Assembly (NCBI GenBank): GCA_031292455.1
Contig: JARLHC010000145.1
Span: 1 to 49,647, forward strand
Source of the DNA: Ignavibacteriaceae bacterium
GTDB lineage: Bacteria; Bacteroidota; Ignavibacteria; Ignavibacteriales; Ignavibacteriaceae
DNA length: 49,647 bases
Direction: 5' to 3'
The notes beneath the pieces were generated by a model. It saw only the letters and a program-made list of their open reading frames with translations, did not search any database and had not been told where the DNA came from. Both the position numbers and the translations under genes were made by a program. Shown here piece after piece: positions 25,908-35,990 of the stretch (position 1 is its first letter; every line of letters begins with the position of its first letter).

Positions 25908-28415
25908 TTGAGAAACAAATTAGCTGCGTTAATAGTTGTTATATTGACTACATTTTCTCTGCCTCAAACTTGCAGAGTAGAAGGGAAAATCTATGATAAA
26001 ACTACGGATAAGGGTTTATACAATGCGGCAATAAGGATTGAAAAATATTCGAGGGTGATTTGTACTAATTCTGAGGGTGAGTTTGGTTTCAGTTATCCTG
26101 ATAGTGTTTATACGATAATTGCATCCAGCATTGGATATAACTCTGATACGATATCTGCAGTAATAAATGGGGGGGAAAAGAACGTGCTCAAGATATATCT
26201 TTCCCGATCAATTAACCCGCGGACAAAAATATCGTTATCGCCCATAATTTCAGCAACTGAAATTATGGAGAAAGCAATCGATTGCAGTGATATTATTAAA
26301 TCAAGAATAGCGAACTATGAAAGCGACATTTATTCCCGCTGTATAGTAAGATCAAACAACGACCTTGGACTTGGGACAGGATCTTTTCAACTCGGGATAA
26401 ATAAAGTTAGTGCATCAACTGATTTTATTTCCCATTTAGGTGATTCAACACCATTAAAAATAAAAAACATATATGAGACGATAGGGCGCAGCCGCTTTAA
26501 TACGCCTAATAATTATCGTGAAGTTATACTTGCGCGGAATACAAATTCAGGAATGCCTCCATCGATGTCAGTATTGTTAGGAGGGAGCATGTTCCATAAT
26601 TTTTATGAAGACGAATTAAATTACTTTGATCAGCCAATTCCCGGTCCTTTGTCCAGAAAAGCATTAAGCTATTATCATTTTGAAATGAGGGATACATTAA
26701 TCATGGACGGTAATCCTGTTTATAAAATATTCCTTGAGCCAATTGACAAAAACGATCCCGGATTTACCGGATACATATATATAAAGGGAGAATCATATTC
26801 CCCAGTTCAAGTTGATGTATCACTTAACCGAGCGGCAAACATAGGGGGAGCATTTGATGATGTAATCATTTCACAGCAATTCCTACCTTTTGGAAGAAAT
26901 TTATATTTACCAGTTGATTACAGGGTTTATGCAACCGTTAGTTATCTTTTATTTGCAAGCGGTAGTTATGAGATGAGATCCGTTATTAATAATTATAAGA
27001 TAAACGATCAAAAAAGTGATTCTATTAATTCTGATGCAATTCTGACGATTGCACCAGGTGCATATAAAAGGGATATGACATTCTGGCGGAGTGCACAAAC
27101 ATTGCCTTATACGGTTGAGGAATCAGAAGCATATAAAAGTATTGACAGTTTGAAATCTATGCCACGCGGTTTTTGGGAAAAGACATACAATAATTTGATA
27201 GCTGCACAATATGAAATAAATAATAATTATTCTATTTCAGGACCTTCCGGTATTTACCAGTTTAATCATGTAGAAGGGCATACGCTTTATCTGAGTGCAA
27301 TGTCACATCATTTTTTTGATGATGATATAGAGACTAAAGTAACCGTGTCAAATGGTTTTTCAGATAAGAGGGTTAAGGAAAAATTATCGATGGTATATTA
27401 TTTAGGAGATTTAAACAGCAACAAGATATCTTTTAACGCATATAACCGCTTAGCAACTCTTTTTTATACATCAGATTCATACAGTTCATTAACCTCCACA
27501 ATTCTTGCTCTTTTTTCGAATCATGATATCAGAAGTTATTATTACACAAAGGGATTAGATTTCAAAGTTGAGGGAGATGTTCTTTCTTTTTTAAACCTTA
27601 ATGCCGGGTACAGTAGTCATTCTGATTATTCTGCAGTTTACCATACTAATTTTTCTTTATTTGGCATAGGCAACAGGAAGAACACAGATACGACAATCAA
27701 TACAAACAGTTTAACGAATTCATTTATTAATCGCGGCATAAATCCACCTATTTACGATGCATATATAAGTTCAATCAATTTCGGATTCAATTTTGATTTC
27801 AGGAATTTTATAGAAGATAACCGCTTACGCAAGAGAGAGTCGAGGGGCAAATCATATCTGACATTTGGAGGGGGAATATTAATAAGTGATAAAAAGATAT
27901 TGAAAAGTTCGACGGGATTTACAAGTTATAATGTAAATTTACAGGGGGAGATAAACACATTCAGATCAGCAAGTCTTGGATTTAAGGTGACAGGGGTTTA
28001 TTCGAACGGACCTGTTCCCTTTCAGATGCAATATGCGTTACCCGGGAACATCAGTGCTGCAGGAAAGAGTTTTACATTCAGAACTGTTGGATTAAGTAAT
28101 TTATTTGGAGACCAGGCTCTTACAATTAATCTTGAACATAATTTCAGGGAAGAGATTTTAAGGTTACTTCCAGGGCGATTTTTACAGAATCTTAATCTTG
28201 AATTAACAACCTTTTTTAATGCTGCCTGGAAAAACATGTCGCCAAAATCAGCTGCAATAATGCCAATTGAGTATACTATTCTGAATAAGCCATTATTAGA
28301 AGCGGGATTTAGTATCGGACATGGTTCAATTCCGGTAAGCTTAGAATTTGCCTGGCGGTTGACATATGTGGATAAGAGCAGTTTCAGGATAGGGATAAAC
28401 ACCATTATTTTATAG
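25908..28415 (+). CDS. DUF5686 outer membrane protein with CarboxypepD-reg domain
   Basis: The 835-residue protein starts at TTG 25908, which gives a clean signal peptide (residues 1-20); the nearest upstream ATG, at 25894, is out of frame. A carboxypeptidase-regulatory-like domain (about 22-100, VEGKIYDKTTDKGLYNAAI) is followed by the DUF5686 region, seen at ATEIMEKAIDCSDIIKSRIANYESDIYSR and GFTGYIYIKGESYSPVQVDV. The second half is rich in barrel-like strands. Such proteins are common in Bacteroidota and function is not known; a role in outer membrane uptake is inferred from the TonB-receptor-like N-terminal domain. Confidence 0.82.
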   Translation: MRNKLAALIVVILTTFSLPQTCRVEGKIYDKTTDKGLYNAAIRIEKYSRVICTNSEGEFGFSYPDSVYTIIASSIGYNSDTISAVINGGEKNVLKIYLSRSINPRTKISLSPIISATEIMEKAIDCSDIIKSRIANYESDIYSRCIVRSNNDLGLGTGSFQLGINKVSASTDFISHLGDSTPLKIKNIYETIGRSRFNTPNNYREVILARNTNSGMPPSMSVLLGGSMFHNFYEDELNYFDQPIPGPLSRKALSYYHFEMRDTLIMDGNPVYKIFLEPIDKNDPGFTGYIYIKGESYSPVQVDVSLNRAANIGGAFDDVIISQQFLPFGRNLYLPVDYRVYATVSYLLFASGSYEMRSVINNYKINDQKSDSINSDAILTIAPGAYKRDMTFWRSAQTLPYTVEESEAYKSIDSLKSMPRGFWEKTYNNLIAAQYEINNNYSISGPSGIYQFNHVEGHTLYLSAMSHHFFDDDIETKVTVSNGFSDKRVKEKLSMVYYLGDLNSNKISFNAYNRLATLFYTSDSYSSLTSTILALFSNHDIRSYYYTKGLDFKVEGDVLSFLNLNAGYSSHSDYSAVYHTNFSLFGIGNRKNTDTTINTNSLTNSFINRGINPPIYDAYISSINFGFNFDFRNFIEDNRLRKRESRGKSYLTFGGGILISDKKILKSSTGFTSYNVNLQGEINTFRSASLGFKVTGVYSNGPVPFQMQYALPGNISAAGKSFTFRTVGLSNLFGDQALTINLEHNFREEILRLLPGRFLQNLNLELTTFFNAAWKNMSPKSAAIMPIEYTILNKPLLEAGFSIGHGSIPVSLEFAWRLTYVDKSSFRIGINTIIL

Positions 28416-28652
28416 TAAATATGCCAATTTATGCGATAAGCTATATAAGCTCCTTTGTTTATACGGATATAAAGCGTAAATTAGGGTTGGTGTTATTATA
28501 TAGATAAAGATAGCCCAATTTAGAAAGCTTGCATTATCAATCCATGGATGGCAGGGGTGACTCATCCGAATGAACCAGATATAAGAAGATTTTGATTTGT
28601 AAATCATGTCGGCAGGTTAATCTAACAAACCAAAGATCAATTGCTGATTACA

Positions 28653-28670
28653 CAGGATAAGACTATCCTG
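28653..28670 (+). other. Hairpin in the leader of the helicase gene
   Basis: CAGGATA at 28653-28659 pairs perfectly with TATCCTG at 28664-28670 around an AGAC loop, 38 bases before the helicase start codon. It may affect translation or RNA stability; no conserved riboswitch is recognised. Confidence 0.4.
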
Positions 28671-28707
28671 CTGCACGAGATTTTTACAACAAAAGGAACA
28701 TTTATAA

Positions 28708-29970
28708 ATGTCGTTCGAAAACTTAAAATTAATAGAGCCAATATTAAGAGCTCTCAAAACAGAAGGATACACACTTCCCACTCCCATACAGGAAAAGGCA
28801 ATCCCAATTATACTAGAAGGCCGTGATCTTCTAGGATGTGCCCAGACGGGAACAGGAAAAACAGCTGCTTTTGCAATTCCTATTTTACAGATGCTATACA
28901 AGGAAAACCATTCTGAAAGGGAAATGAAAACCATAAAATCATTAATCTTAACTCCAACGCGCGAGTTAGCGATTCAGATAGGAGAAAGCTTCAGTGCATA
29001 CGGCAGACATACGGGACTGCGCAGTAAAGTTATATTTGGGGGAGTACCTCAAAAATCACAGACTGATGCATTGCGCCTGGGGGTAGATATTCTAATTGCG
29101 ACTCCCGGCAGACTGCTTGACTTAATGAACCAGGGATATATACATCTTCAACATGTAAAATTATTTGTACTTGATGAAGCAGACCGTATGCTTGATATGG
29201 GATTTATTAATGATGTAAAAAAAATCATAACAAAACTGCCGTTAAAGAAACAGACCATGCTTTTTTCGGCAACAATGCCGCAGGACATTAAGAAACTTTC
29301 AACAACAATACTCGTAAATCCTGCAAATGTTGCAGTAACACCAGTTGCTTCCACAGTTGAAATTGTAGAGCAGTCGGTATATTTTGTAGATAAATCAAAC
29401 AAGAAATCTCTACTAATACATCTATTGAAAGAGAAGGCAATATTATCTGCGTTAGTTTTTACACGTACCAAACACGGTGCAAATAAAATTACAGAGGGTC
29501 TTGTTAAAGCGGGTATTAATGCTGAAGCAATTCACGGAAATAAATCGCAGGGTGCCAGGCAGAGAGCATTAAATAACTTTAAGACAAAGCAGACACGAGT
29601 TTTAGTAGCAACAGACATAGCTGCCAGAGGAATAGACATTGAGGATTTATCGCACGTAATAAATTTTGAAATGTCGAATGTAGCCGAGACTTATGTGCAC
29701 CGCATTGGCCGTACCGGAAGAGCGGGAGCGGGCGGGACAGCACTTTCATTCTGCGATGCAGAAGAGAAAGAATATCTGAAAGATGTAAACAAGCTTATTA
29801 ATAAAACAATTTCAGTAATAGAGGATCATCCTTTTCCTATGAAAAATTTTAACGTTGTAAAGAGCGACAAGGAAGGGAACAGGAAAAATCCATCAGGTGG
29901 AAGGAGAGGTTCTTCTTTCTCAAAAGAGAGGGGCAACAGCCGGGGCAGAAGGACTGTGCGTAAATTCTGA
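28708..29970 (+). CDS. DEAD-box RNA helicase (RhlE-like)
   Basis: The 420-residue ATP-dependent RNA helicase has all motifs in order: Q motif [12 protein letters not shown] (22-33), Walker A AQTGTGKT (45-52), PTRELAIQ (83-90), DEAD (156-159), SAT (about 187), and [10 protein letters not shown] (about 330). The tail from about 380 is basic and rich in Gly, Arg and Ser ([19 protein letters not shown]), as in RhlE. Such helicases unwind structured mRNA and help ribosome assembly, especially in the cold. The start has AAAGGA about ten bases upstream. It is followed by a terminator hairpin shared with the convergent gene. Confidence 0.96.
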   Translation: MSFENLKLIEPILRALKTEGYTLPTPIQEKAIPIILEGRDLLGCAQTGTGKTAAFAIPILQMLYKENHSEREMKTIKSLILTPTRELAIQIGESFSAYGRHTGLRSKVIFGGVPQKSQTDALRLGVDILIATPGRLLDLMNQGYIHLQHVKLFVLDEADRMLDMGFINDVKKIITKLPLKKQTMLFSATMPQDIKKLSTTILVNPANVAVTPVASTVEIVEQSVYFVDKSNKKSLLIHLLKEKAILSALVFTRTKHGANKITEGLVKAGINAEAIHGNKSQGARQRALNNFKTKQTRVLVATDIAARGIDIEDLSHVINFEMSNVAETYVHRIGRTGRAGAGGTALSFCDAEEKEYLKDVNKLINKTISVIEDHPFPMKNFNVVKSDKEGNRKNPSGGRRGSSFSKERGNSRGRRTVRKF

Positions 29971-29982
29971 AGATATTGAATA

Positions 29983-30019
29983 AAAATGGAGTCGGGGGAA
30001 TTGATCCCCATTCCATTTT
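29983..30019. terminator. Bidirectional terminator between helicase and GDPD genes
   Basis: AAAATGGA at 29983-29990 pairs with TCCATTTT at 30012-30019, with an inner GGGG/CCCC stem. T runs follow on either strand. It sits between two convergent genes and overlaps the stop codon of the minus-strand one. Confidence 0.75.
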
Positions 30020-30812
30020 ATAATTTACTCAATGAGGCAATGATTTTCCTCATTTTATCCGGGGAATTAGTAGTAATAATATCGACGCCCAAATTCATTA
30101 ACATTTCCAAATCTTTTTTTGCATCAACATTATAGGTGCAAAAATCCAATTTATTCCGGCGTAAATAAGATACAAGCTTAGAATCGATATAAGGAGCTGC
30201 GTTCAAATCAACGCCATCGCAGACAAGGGTTTTCAAAGAGTTTTTTAACCGTCTTTGTACAAAAGAGATTAAATACTTTTTCCTTGAAAAATACCAACCA
30301 AAAAGGAGATAGACTTTAATCTCCGGAATATATTTTTTGACCAGACGAACTGTGCCGGGCTTAAAAGCGATTATTCTAATTTTATTTCCGGGAACAGTAG
30401 AGTATTTTAATATTTCAGCAAGTTTTTTGATAAAGATTTCACGGTTATCTTTAATTTCTATAACAATGCCTTTGCCTTTTGGAATAATCCGAAGTACCTC
30501 CTGAATTGTAGGGATGGCAGACCCTTTATATTCATCTCCTTTCCAGATACCAACATCCAATTTTTTCAATTCAGAAAGAACAGACGAGCGAATATTTAAC
30601 TTATTCTTTTCTTTTGTTATTCTTTTAGTATTAGGGTCGTGGATGCAGACAATCTCATTATCCTTAGTTAGACGGAAATCTCCCTCAATAAAATCAGCAT
30701 CTTCTTTAAATGCAAGCTTAAAAGCCGGAATTGTATTTTCCGGAGCAGTATAGGAAGCACCGCGATGTGCAGCGATCATAATTCCAGGTTTTGTGTTATG
30801 CAGATCAGGCAT
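30018..30812 (-). CDS. Glycerophosphodiester phosphodiesterase
   Basis: The 264-residue cytoplasmic enzyme has the GDPD signature: AHRGASYTAPENTIPAF (15-31), FIEGDFRLTKD (about 41-51) and CIHDPNTKRITK (about 56-67), supplying the metal-binding and general acid/base residues. It hydrolyses glycerophosphodiesters to glycerol 3-phosphate and an alcohol. There is no signal peptide, and the length is normal for the short GDPD type. It lies upstream, in genome terms, of the DUF4010-Cfa pair on the same strand, with a gap of 50 bases, so the three could form one unit. Confidence 0.92.
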   Translation of the reverse strand: MPDLHNTKPGIMIAAHRGASYTAPENTIPAFKLAFKEDADFIEGDFRLTKDNEIVCIHDPNTKRITKEKNKLNIRSSVLSELKKLDVGIWKGDEYKGSAIPTIQEVLRIIPKGKGIVIEIKDNREIFIKKLAEILKYSTVPGNKIRIIAFKPGTVRLVKKYIPEIKVYLLFGWYFSRKKYLISFVQRRLKNSLKTLVCDGVDLNAAPYIDSKLVSYLRRNKLDFCTYNVDAKKDLEMLMNLGVDIITTNSPDKMRKIIASLSKL

Positions 30813-30861
30813 GCTCTCCTATTTCGGATTTTATATATTTGCAAAGCATTTCAGATATCAT

Positions 30862-32136
30862 CTATCTTCCAATATAAAATGCAGAGATCAGACTGACGAT
30901 TATAAGAAATAGAAAGCCGAAAACAATATTTCTTTTAATTGCGCGATCGCCGAGAATTAATGAATATATCATCTTGATAAAATTATTACTTGCAGAGGCA
31001 ATAATTGTAGCAATTACGATTGTATTAATATTAATACTGCCCACAGCCCTTTGAAACAAATTTAAAATATAGGGGTCAATATCAGTTATACCAACGATCA
31101 TAGAAAGAATATTTATTCCCACATTTCCATAATTCGAAACGACAAAATTTGTCAATACTACAAAGAGACCGAATAACAATCCGAAGACGAGGGCAGTCTT
31201 AAACTCCAATGGGTTTTGTACTTTATTTACCGGAATTGAATCATCCGGGGCAGATTTATTTTTTATCTGCAAGATTGCAATAACTATTAAACTAGTTATT
31301 GAAAAAGCAAGAAAGTAGGGGGACAAAATAATGGCAACATCCTGATTAAAAATCCAGGCAAGGATTAAAATACGGATATACATCATACCAGTTGCAGCAA
31401 ATATACCAGTTGATACTTTGATAGGGTTATTTCCTTCTTTGCTTTTTTTTGCAAGAATTATCGTGGTTGCCGTACTGCTATAAAGCCCTCCTAAAATAGC
31501 AGACAAAATTATTCCGGAATTAGGAAATACAAATTTCTTAAGAAGATAACTGAAATAGGATATGCCTGAAACTGCAACAATGGATAACCATATTTGAAAC
31601 GGAGAGATGTTAATTCCTCTGAAAATCGGGTTATTAGGGAGTAAAGGCAAGATTATTCCGGCAATAATAATAAACCTTGCAAGTGTTGTAAATTCATTTC
31701 TATCAATTTTCCTGGAAAAATTGAACAATGTCTCTTTTATTTCCACAATTATTAAAACGGTTACAACAATAAGCATAACCATCCAATGAGGCTGCAAGTA
31801 AACAAGGGGGGTAAGGCAATAAGTGATGAGTGCAATAATTATTGAAGTAAAACCCCATTGATTATTTATTCTAATTTTATTGAAATAATAAATCCCTAAA
31901 AGCGCTGAAAGCACGACTCCTCCAGCAAGGAAAAATACCAGGGTAATGGGTGCCAGAATATATAGGATGAATCCTAATATACCAATAAGAGTGAAAGTGC
32001 GGTCGGTACCGTATAATGATTCAAACTTTAGGTCGATATGCAGATTTCTTTGTTCAAGTCCGATTAATAAAGAGAACATAAGGACTAAAAGAAAGTTAAT
32101 TAATTCACGTGGTATTTGGTTTAATATTTCCATCAT
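30862..32136 (-). CDS. MgtC/SapB-type membrane protein with DUF4010 domain
   Basis: The 424-residue inner membrane protein has about twelve hydrophobic segments. The N-terminal part (LLIGLEQRNLH, then FTLIGILGFIL) is the MgtC/SapB-like domain and the second half is the DUF4010 domain, including GGLYSSTATTIILAKKSKEG (about 215-235). Fused proteins of this type are common in bacteria; transport function is not known. The start overlaps the stop of the cyclopropane synthase gene by four bases (ATGA), so the two are translationally coupled. Confidence 0.85.
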   Translation of the reverse strand: MMEILNQIPRELINFLLVLMFSLLIGLEQRNLHIDLKFESLYGTDRTFTLIGILGFILYILAPITLVFFLAGGVVLSALLGIYYFNKIRINNQWGFTSIIIALITYCLTPLVYLQPHWMVMLIVVTVLIIVEIKETLFNFSRKIDRNEFTTLARFIIIAGIILPLLPNNPIFRGINISPFQIWLSIVAVSGISYFSYLLKKFVFPNSGIILSAILGGLYSSTATTIILAKKSKEGNNPIKVSTGIFAATGMMYIRILILAWIFNQDVAIILSPYFLAFSITSLIVIAILQIKNKSAPDDSIPVNKVQNPLEFKTALVFGLLFGLFVVLTNFVVSNYGNVGINILSMIVGITDIDPYILNLFQRAVGSININTIVIATIIASASNNFIKMIYSLILGDRAIKRNIVFGFLFLIIVSLISAFYIGR

Positions 32137-33257
32137 CTTACTGAATTATAGCCGCCCAGCACTCCATTTTTAGACAAAACAATCTGCCAAAGCTGATTTT
32201 TATTTCTGGCTCTGAAAGCCCCGGCACTTGAAAGTAAAAAGTACCGCCACATTCTTAAAAAGCGATCGCCATATTTATTTTTTAATTTATCCCAATTCAA
32301 TTCAAAATTATTATACCAAGCCATTAATGTTTTATCGTAATCATTGCCGAAGTTATGCAAGTCCTCTATTACAAATAATCCTTCGACAGATTTAGCAAGC
32401 TGAGCAATCGAGGGGAGCATTCCATTGGGAAAAATATATTTATGAGTCCATGCATCCGTTTTATTTACTGACTGAACCTCACCTATAGTATGGAGTAAAA
32501 ACAAACCCTCATCTTTCAAGTTTCTACATGCAATCTTAAAATACTCTCTATAATTTTTATGCCCGACATGTTCAATCATACCGACGGACACTATCCTGTC
32601 AAATTTTTCGTTTACGTCACGATAGTCCTGCAATTTAAATTCCACCGGGAGGCCTTTACATAAATCTCTTCCGAGAGCAACCTGTTCCTTAGAAACCGTG
32701 ATGCCTACAACCTGGACACCATATTTTTCTGCTGCAAATTTACCGAATGCACCCCAGCCGCAGCCGATATCCAGTATACGCATACCAGACCGGAGGCAGA
32801 GTTTTTTGCAAATCAACTCAAGTTTATTTTCCTGGGCCTCGTCTAATGATCCGGCATTTTTCCAATATGCGCAACTATAATTCATTCTTTTATCGAGCAT
32901 ATTCTGAAACAGTTCATTTCCTAAATCATAATGTCGTTCGCCGATAATAAATGCACGTCTTCTTGCCTGCATATTGATTAGCCAAAACCCGGCAAGCTGC
33001 AGAGCAACTTTTAAATTATGCTTTACTTTATTCTGCAGATCTGCACGAATAACACGAAATATCATATCGTCAAGCTTATTAACATCCCACCATTTATCCA
33101 TATATGATTCGCCAAGGCCTAATTCAACCTCGGTGACTGCCCGTTTATAAAATCTATTATCGTGAACCTGAATATCCCATGGGTTTCTGCCATTCACTTC
33201 AATTTCTGCAAGTGAAAGTAAATGCTTTACAAGGGATTCATGTTTCGGTGATTCCAT
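32133..33257 (-). CDS. cfa: Cyclopropane-fatty-acyl-phospholipid synthase
   Basis: The 374-residue enzyme adds a methylene bridge from S-adenosylmethionine to the double bond of unsaturated fatty acyl chains of membrane phospholipids. The N-terminal domain (GESYMDKWWDVNKLDDMIFRV, about 49-69) is characteristic. The methyltransferase domain has YSCAYW (127-132), the SAM-binding ILDIGCGWGAF (161-171) and SVGMIEHVGHKNYREYF (about 225-241). Length is close to E. coli Cfa (382). It is coupled by a four-base overlap to the DUF4010 membrane protein gene. Confidence 0.95.
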   Translation of the reverse strand: MESPKHESLVKHLLSLAEIEVNGRNPWDIQVHDNRFYKRAVTEVELGLGESYMDKWWDVNKLDDMIFRVIRADLQNKVKHNLKVALQLAGFWLINMQARRRAFIIGERHYDLGNELFQNMLDKRMNYSCAYWKNAGSLDEAQENKLELICKKLCLRSGMRILDIGCGWGAFGKFAAEKYGVQVVGITVSKEQVALGRDLCKGLPVEFKLQDYRDVNEKFDRIVSVGMIEHVGHKNYREYFKIACRNLKDEGLFLLHTIGEVQSVNKTDAWTHKYIFPNGMLPSIAQLAKSVEGLFVIEDLHNFGNDYDKTLMAWYNNFELNWDKLKNKYGDRFLRMWRYFLLSSAGAFRARNKNQLWQIVLSKNGVLGGYNSVR

Positions 33258-33474
33258 ATTGCCTCCTTAATTTTTATTTTGCTGCAGTTAAATAAAATAA
33301 AAGGACACAGGATTAATTAAACATAGAACTATAAGGACAGAATATCAATTAAAATTAATTATAAGGTGATGCAATACCCGTATGGTTGGCTATAAAATTA
33401 GAAATTTAGAATATTATACCGGAGCCCCAGTGTTAAATTGGGAAGGTATAATAATTGAATAATTGGAAAAATCA

Positions 33475-35676
33475 CTATTTTAAATCCAATTTATGTTTCC
33501 CGGACGGGGCAAAGATTATGAAATTACCATTCGCTTTTATTGTTTTCAGCACTTCCGGTTTTCCATCAACTTTGATGTTAGCAGGTAAGCGATTCAAAGT
33601 AATGAAGCAGCGGGCCGGAGATTGATAAGCCAGTACAATCCCATTGCCAGATTGATTACAACTGATTAATTCATCTGATATTCCAGTTAACCGAAGATAT
33701 TGATCTATATTTCCTAATTTTCCGACAGGTTTTTTAACAGATAAAGCATGATAGCCTATTGGAATGATAATTCCATTCGGACCATAGCAGGGCCAAGGTT
33801 TGCCGTCCAATAGAATCTCCTCTTGAATAATTGCGTTCTTTAATATAACTGTATGAGGTGTATTTATATGCCATTGACGGTTATCAAATGTAATGGAGGC
33901 ACGGGAAGCCATGACATAAGGAAGTATATCCCAATCGTATGGATATATTGTTGATTCCGAATAAAAGCAGACACGACTGCAAGCCAGATCGGCAACATTA
34001 AATTGCTGGAAAAGCTCAGCTCCAGTGGGTTGTGCGAAAGCAAAGCCTTTTTGTCCAAGCGGATGGAGGGGAACGACATTTATATCGATTGCGAAAGGAG
34101 TATTTCCAACTATTCCTGAATAAGAATTTGCAAGCTGTTTATACCGAGATGGCGGACGAATCCATTCACTCGCAGGATCTTCAACCTGAAGGACAGCATG
34201 AAACTCTCTGGCAAGATTAAGCGTATTAGGAAGGTCAAATCCCAGGAGTTGATCAAATTCCGGGTGAAGAGAATTATCTAAAACAGTAAAGACAAACTCC
34301 CAATCGCGATTATCCTTAGTCCTCACAGAATCCATTGAGCTGACAATTTGCCTAAGAAGCCGGTTATTAACATTCACACGGTACTTATAGAATTTATCCA
34401 ATCCGGCAGAATCTTTTTTCCAATAATGTAAGGAAGATTTATTGAAGAGCTCAACCTGATCGAATCCATAGAGTAATTTAAATTCCTCTCTAGTTTCTAA
34501 ATTAAAGCCGGTAAAGTCTTTTGGTTCGTTAGGGCCCTCAAGCGCATTAGAAACTCCGCCGGTAATGGAAAATTCTGCTATATCAATTCCATCCCAATCA
34601 TCTTTAAGTAAGCTGGTGAGGTCTTTTAAGGCGCTCTTCATGCAGGAAGGGTTCTGGAGATCCATTAAAAAGAGGAAATCAATTTTAGCATCTTTGAGGA
34701 GCGCATTCTTCTCCCGCCATTCGGGATGTTCATTCCAGAACTTCTCGCCAACATATGGCCATTCAAGCCATGCATAAACAAGAATCCCCTGTTTATGGGC
34801 CTCAGTAATAAGAAGGTTATAATCATACGAAGGAGAATCATACAGATTCCAGGCAGAAGCATGTACAGCCCTGATACCCCAGTTATGCCAAATTGAAACT
34901 AGTTTTTTAATTGGAATATCATAACGATAGCCGGGATCAAAATAAGCGTCAACCCCCCGCCGTTGAAACAAAGGGCGGCAATACATTTCAGTGATAACAA
35001 AATTAGTCAGATTTGGGAAGCGCGAATATCCATTACCCGAAAAAGGATCGAATAAAGCAGAAAGAACCAGACAGCTACCTCTCCCATATGTTTTAAGAAC
35101 CCCAATTGCCTGACCCGTAATTGAATCACTATATATAACCCTGGTTGTTTTATCCTGAGCATTAATAATCATAGGTACTGATGGAGCATCAGCCCAATGT
35201 AACATGACATGGGGCAAAGACCGGTCTCTGATAAATTTTACCTGGGTGGGCGGGGAAAATTTAATATTCAATGATTGAGTAAATTTATTATTTCCATCAG
35301 TGAAAAGACGAGCTCCGTTATTAACCGCAAGAATAATATTTCGGACATCCAGTTCTGAAAGGAATAATGCGGAAGCATTGGGCAAAATAATAAGCATATT
35401 TTTATTCAAAACAGCTGCAGCCAGATCGTGAAGAGACAATTGCTCAGGTAAAAATCCTATAGAGCTAAAAGCATTAAGAAAAGAGAGCTGATCTATAGAA
35501 TCAATTCCTGCTGCGGAAAAATTCCAGATAATTACAGGTTCAACAGGATCAGACAGATTACCATAATTACTTAAGATATTGCCTTTATTAAGTACATCAC
35601 TACTTTCCGGGTAAATGCTTAAAGGGAGGAATAATAATAACAAAATAAACCGGATTTGATAAGAAATTGAAATCAT
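33475..35676 (-). CDS. Exported TIM-barrel, glycoside-hydrolase-like protein
   Basis: The 733-residue protein has a signal peptide (about 1-23, ending SIYPES). The first 230 residues look like a GATase/ThuA-like alpha/beta domain. Residues about 240-560 read as a glycoside hydrolase TIM barrel of the GHL10 type: GIRAVHASAWN, GILVYAWLEWPYVGEKFW, DWDGIDIAEFSI, and later a glutamate in LQVEDPASEW. Candidate acids are the Glu in WLEWP and the Asp-Glu of DIAEF, but I cannot say which are catalytic. The C-terminal part is beta-rich. The substrate is unknown. It is a single gene upstream of cfa by about 200 bases. Confidence 0.6.
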   Translation of the reverse strand: MISISYQIRFILLLLFLPLSIYPESSDVLNKGNILSNYGNLSDPVEPVIIWNFSAAGIDSIDQLSFLNAFSSIGFLPEQLSLHDLAAAVLNKNMLIILPNASALFLSELDVRNIILAVNNGARLFTDGNNKFTQSLNIKFSPPTQVKFIRDRSLPHVMLHWADAPSVPMIINAQDKTTRVIYSDSITGQAIGVLKTYGRGSCLVLSALFDPFSGNGYSRFPNLTNFVITEMYCRPLFQRRGVDAYFDPGYRYDIPIKKLVSIWHNWGIRAVHASAWNLYDSPSYDYNLLITEAHKQGILVYAWLEWPYVGEKFWNEHPEWREKNALLKDAKIDFLFLMDLQNPSCMKSALKDLTSLLKDDWDGIDIAEFSITGGVSNALEGPNEPKDFTGFNLETREEFKLLYGFDQVELFNKSSLHYWKKDSAGLDKFYKYRVNVNNRLLRQIVSSMDSVRTKDNRDWEFVFTVLDNSLHPEFDQLLGFDLPNTLNLAREFHAVLQVEDPASEWIRPPSRYKQLANSYSGIVGNTPFAIDINVVPLHPLGQKGFAFAQPTGAELFQQFNVADLACSRVCFYSESTIYPYDWDILPYVMASRASITFDNRQWHINTPHTVILKNAIIQEEILLDGKPWPCYGPNGIIIPIGYHALSVKKPVGKLGNIDQYLRLTGISDELISCNQSGNGIVLAYQSPARCFITLNRLPANIKVDGKPEVLKTIKANGNFIIFAPSGKHKLDLK

Positions 35677-35801
35677 AATGGAAGTATTAATCGGTTATTA
35701 AATTAAGGTGCGAAATAACAAGGACAAATATAACAGATATCCTAAACATACTGTGTATGTGCCTCATATTCCTGGCATAATAGTGGCATAAACATTCTAT
35801 C

Positions 35802-35948
35802 ATGATTCTATCCGAAAATTATAAGGAAAAATACGGTATTGAATTAGACGATATTTTACAATATTTAAGAGAAAAGTATAATTATTCGAATATTGTATCC
35901 CAAGACATGGCTAATTTTAATATTATTTTCTATATTTTATACGAATAG
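35802..35948 (+). CDS. Candidate small ORF, 48 residues
   Basis: ATG 35802 to TAG 35948 encodes 48 residues with mixed charged and hydrophobic content (YGIELDDILQYLREKYNYSN), compatible with a helical small protein. No clear ribosome binding site stands before the ATG. It ends inside the inverted repeat ahead of the TetR gene. A chance frame in AT-rich DNA cannot be excluded. Confidence 0.3.
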   Translation: MILSENYKEKYGIELDDILQYLREKYNYSNIVSQDMANFNIIFYILYE

Positions 35949-35973
35949 TGTATGATTTATAATATTTCGTATA
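35938..35973 (+). promoter_or_regulatory. Inverted repeat upstream of tetR-1 (candidate operator)
   Basis: TATACGAA at 35938-35945 and TTCGTATA at 35966-35973 form a perfect 8-bp inverted repeat, 20 bases apart, ending 17 bases before the TetR start at 35991. A TATAAT-like hexamer lies between the arms. Position and symmetry suit an operator for the adjacent regulator. Confidence 0.5.
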
Positions 35974-35990
35974 TATTAGAAGGATAGCCA

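Larger units (their letters stand above)
35677..35990. other. Intergenic region with sORF and TetR operator candidate
   Basis: This 314-base stretch lies between the divergent genes for the TIM-barrel protein and the first TetR. It contains a candidate small ORF at 35802-35948 and an inverted repeat at 35938-35973. The left part, with GGCATAATAGTGGCATA, shows a short direct repeat of GGCATA and nothing else. Confidence 0.5.
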
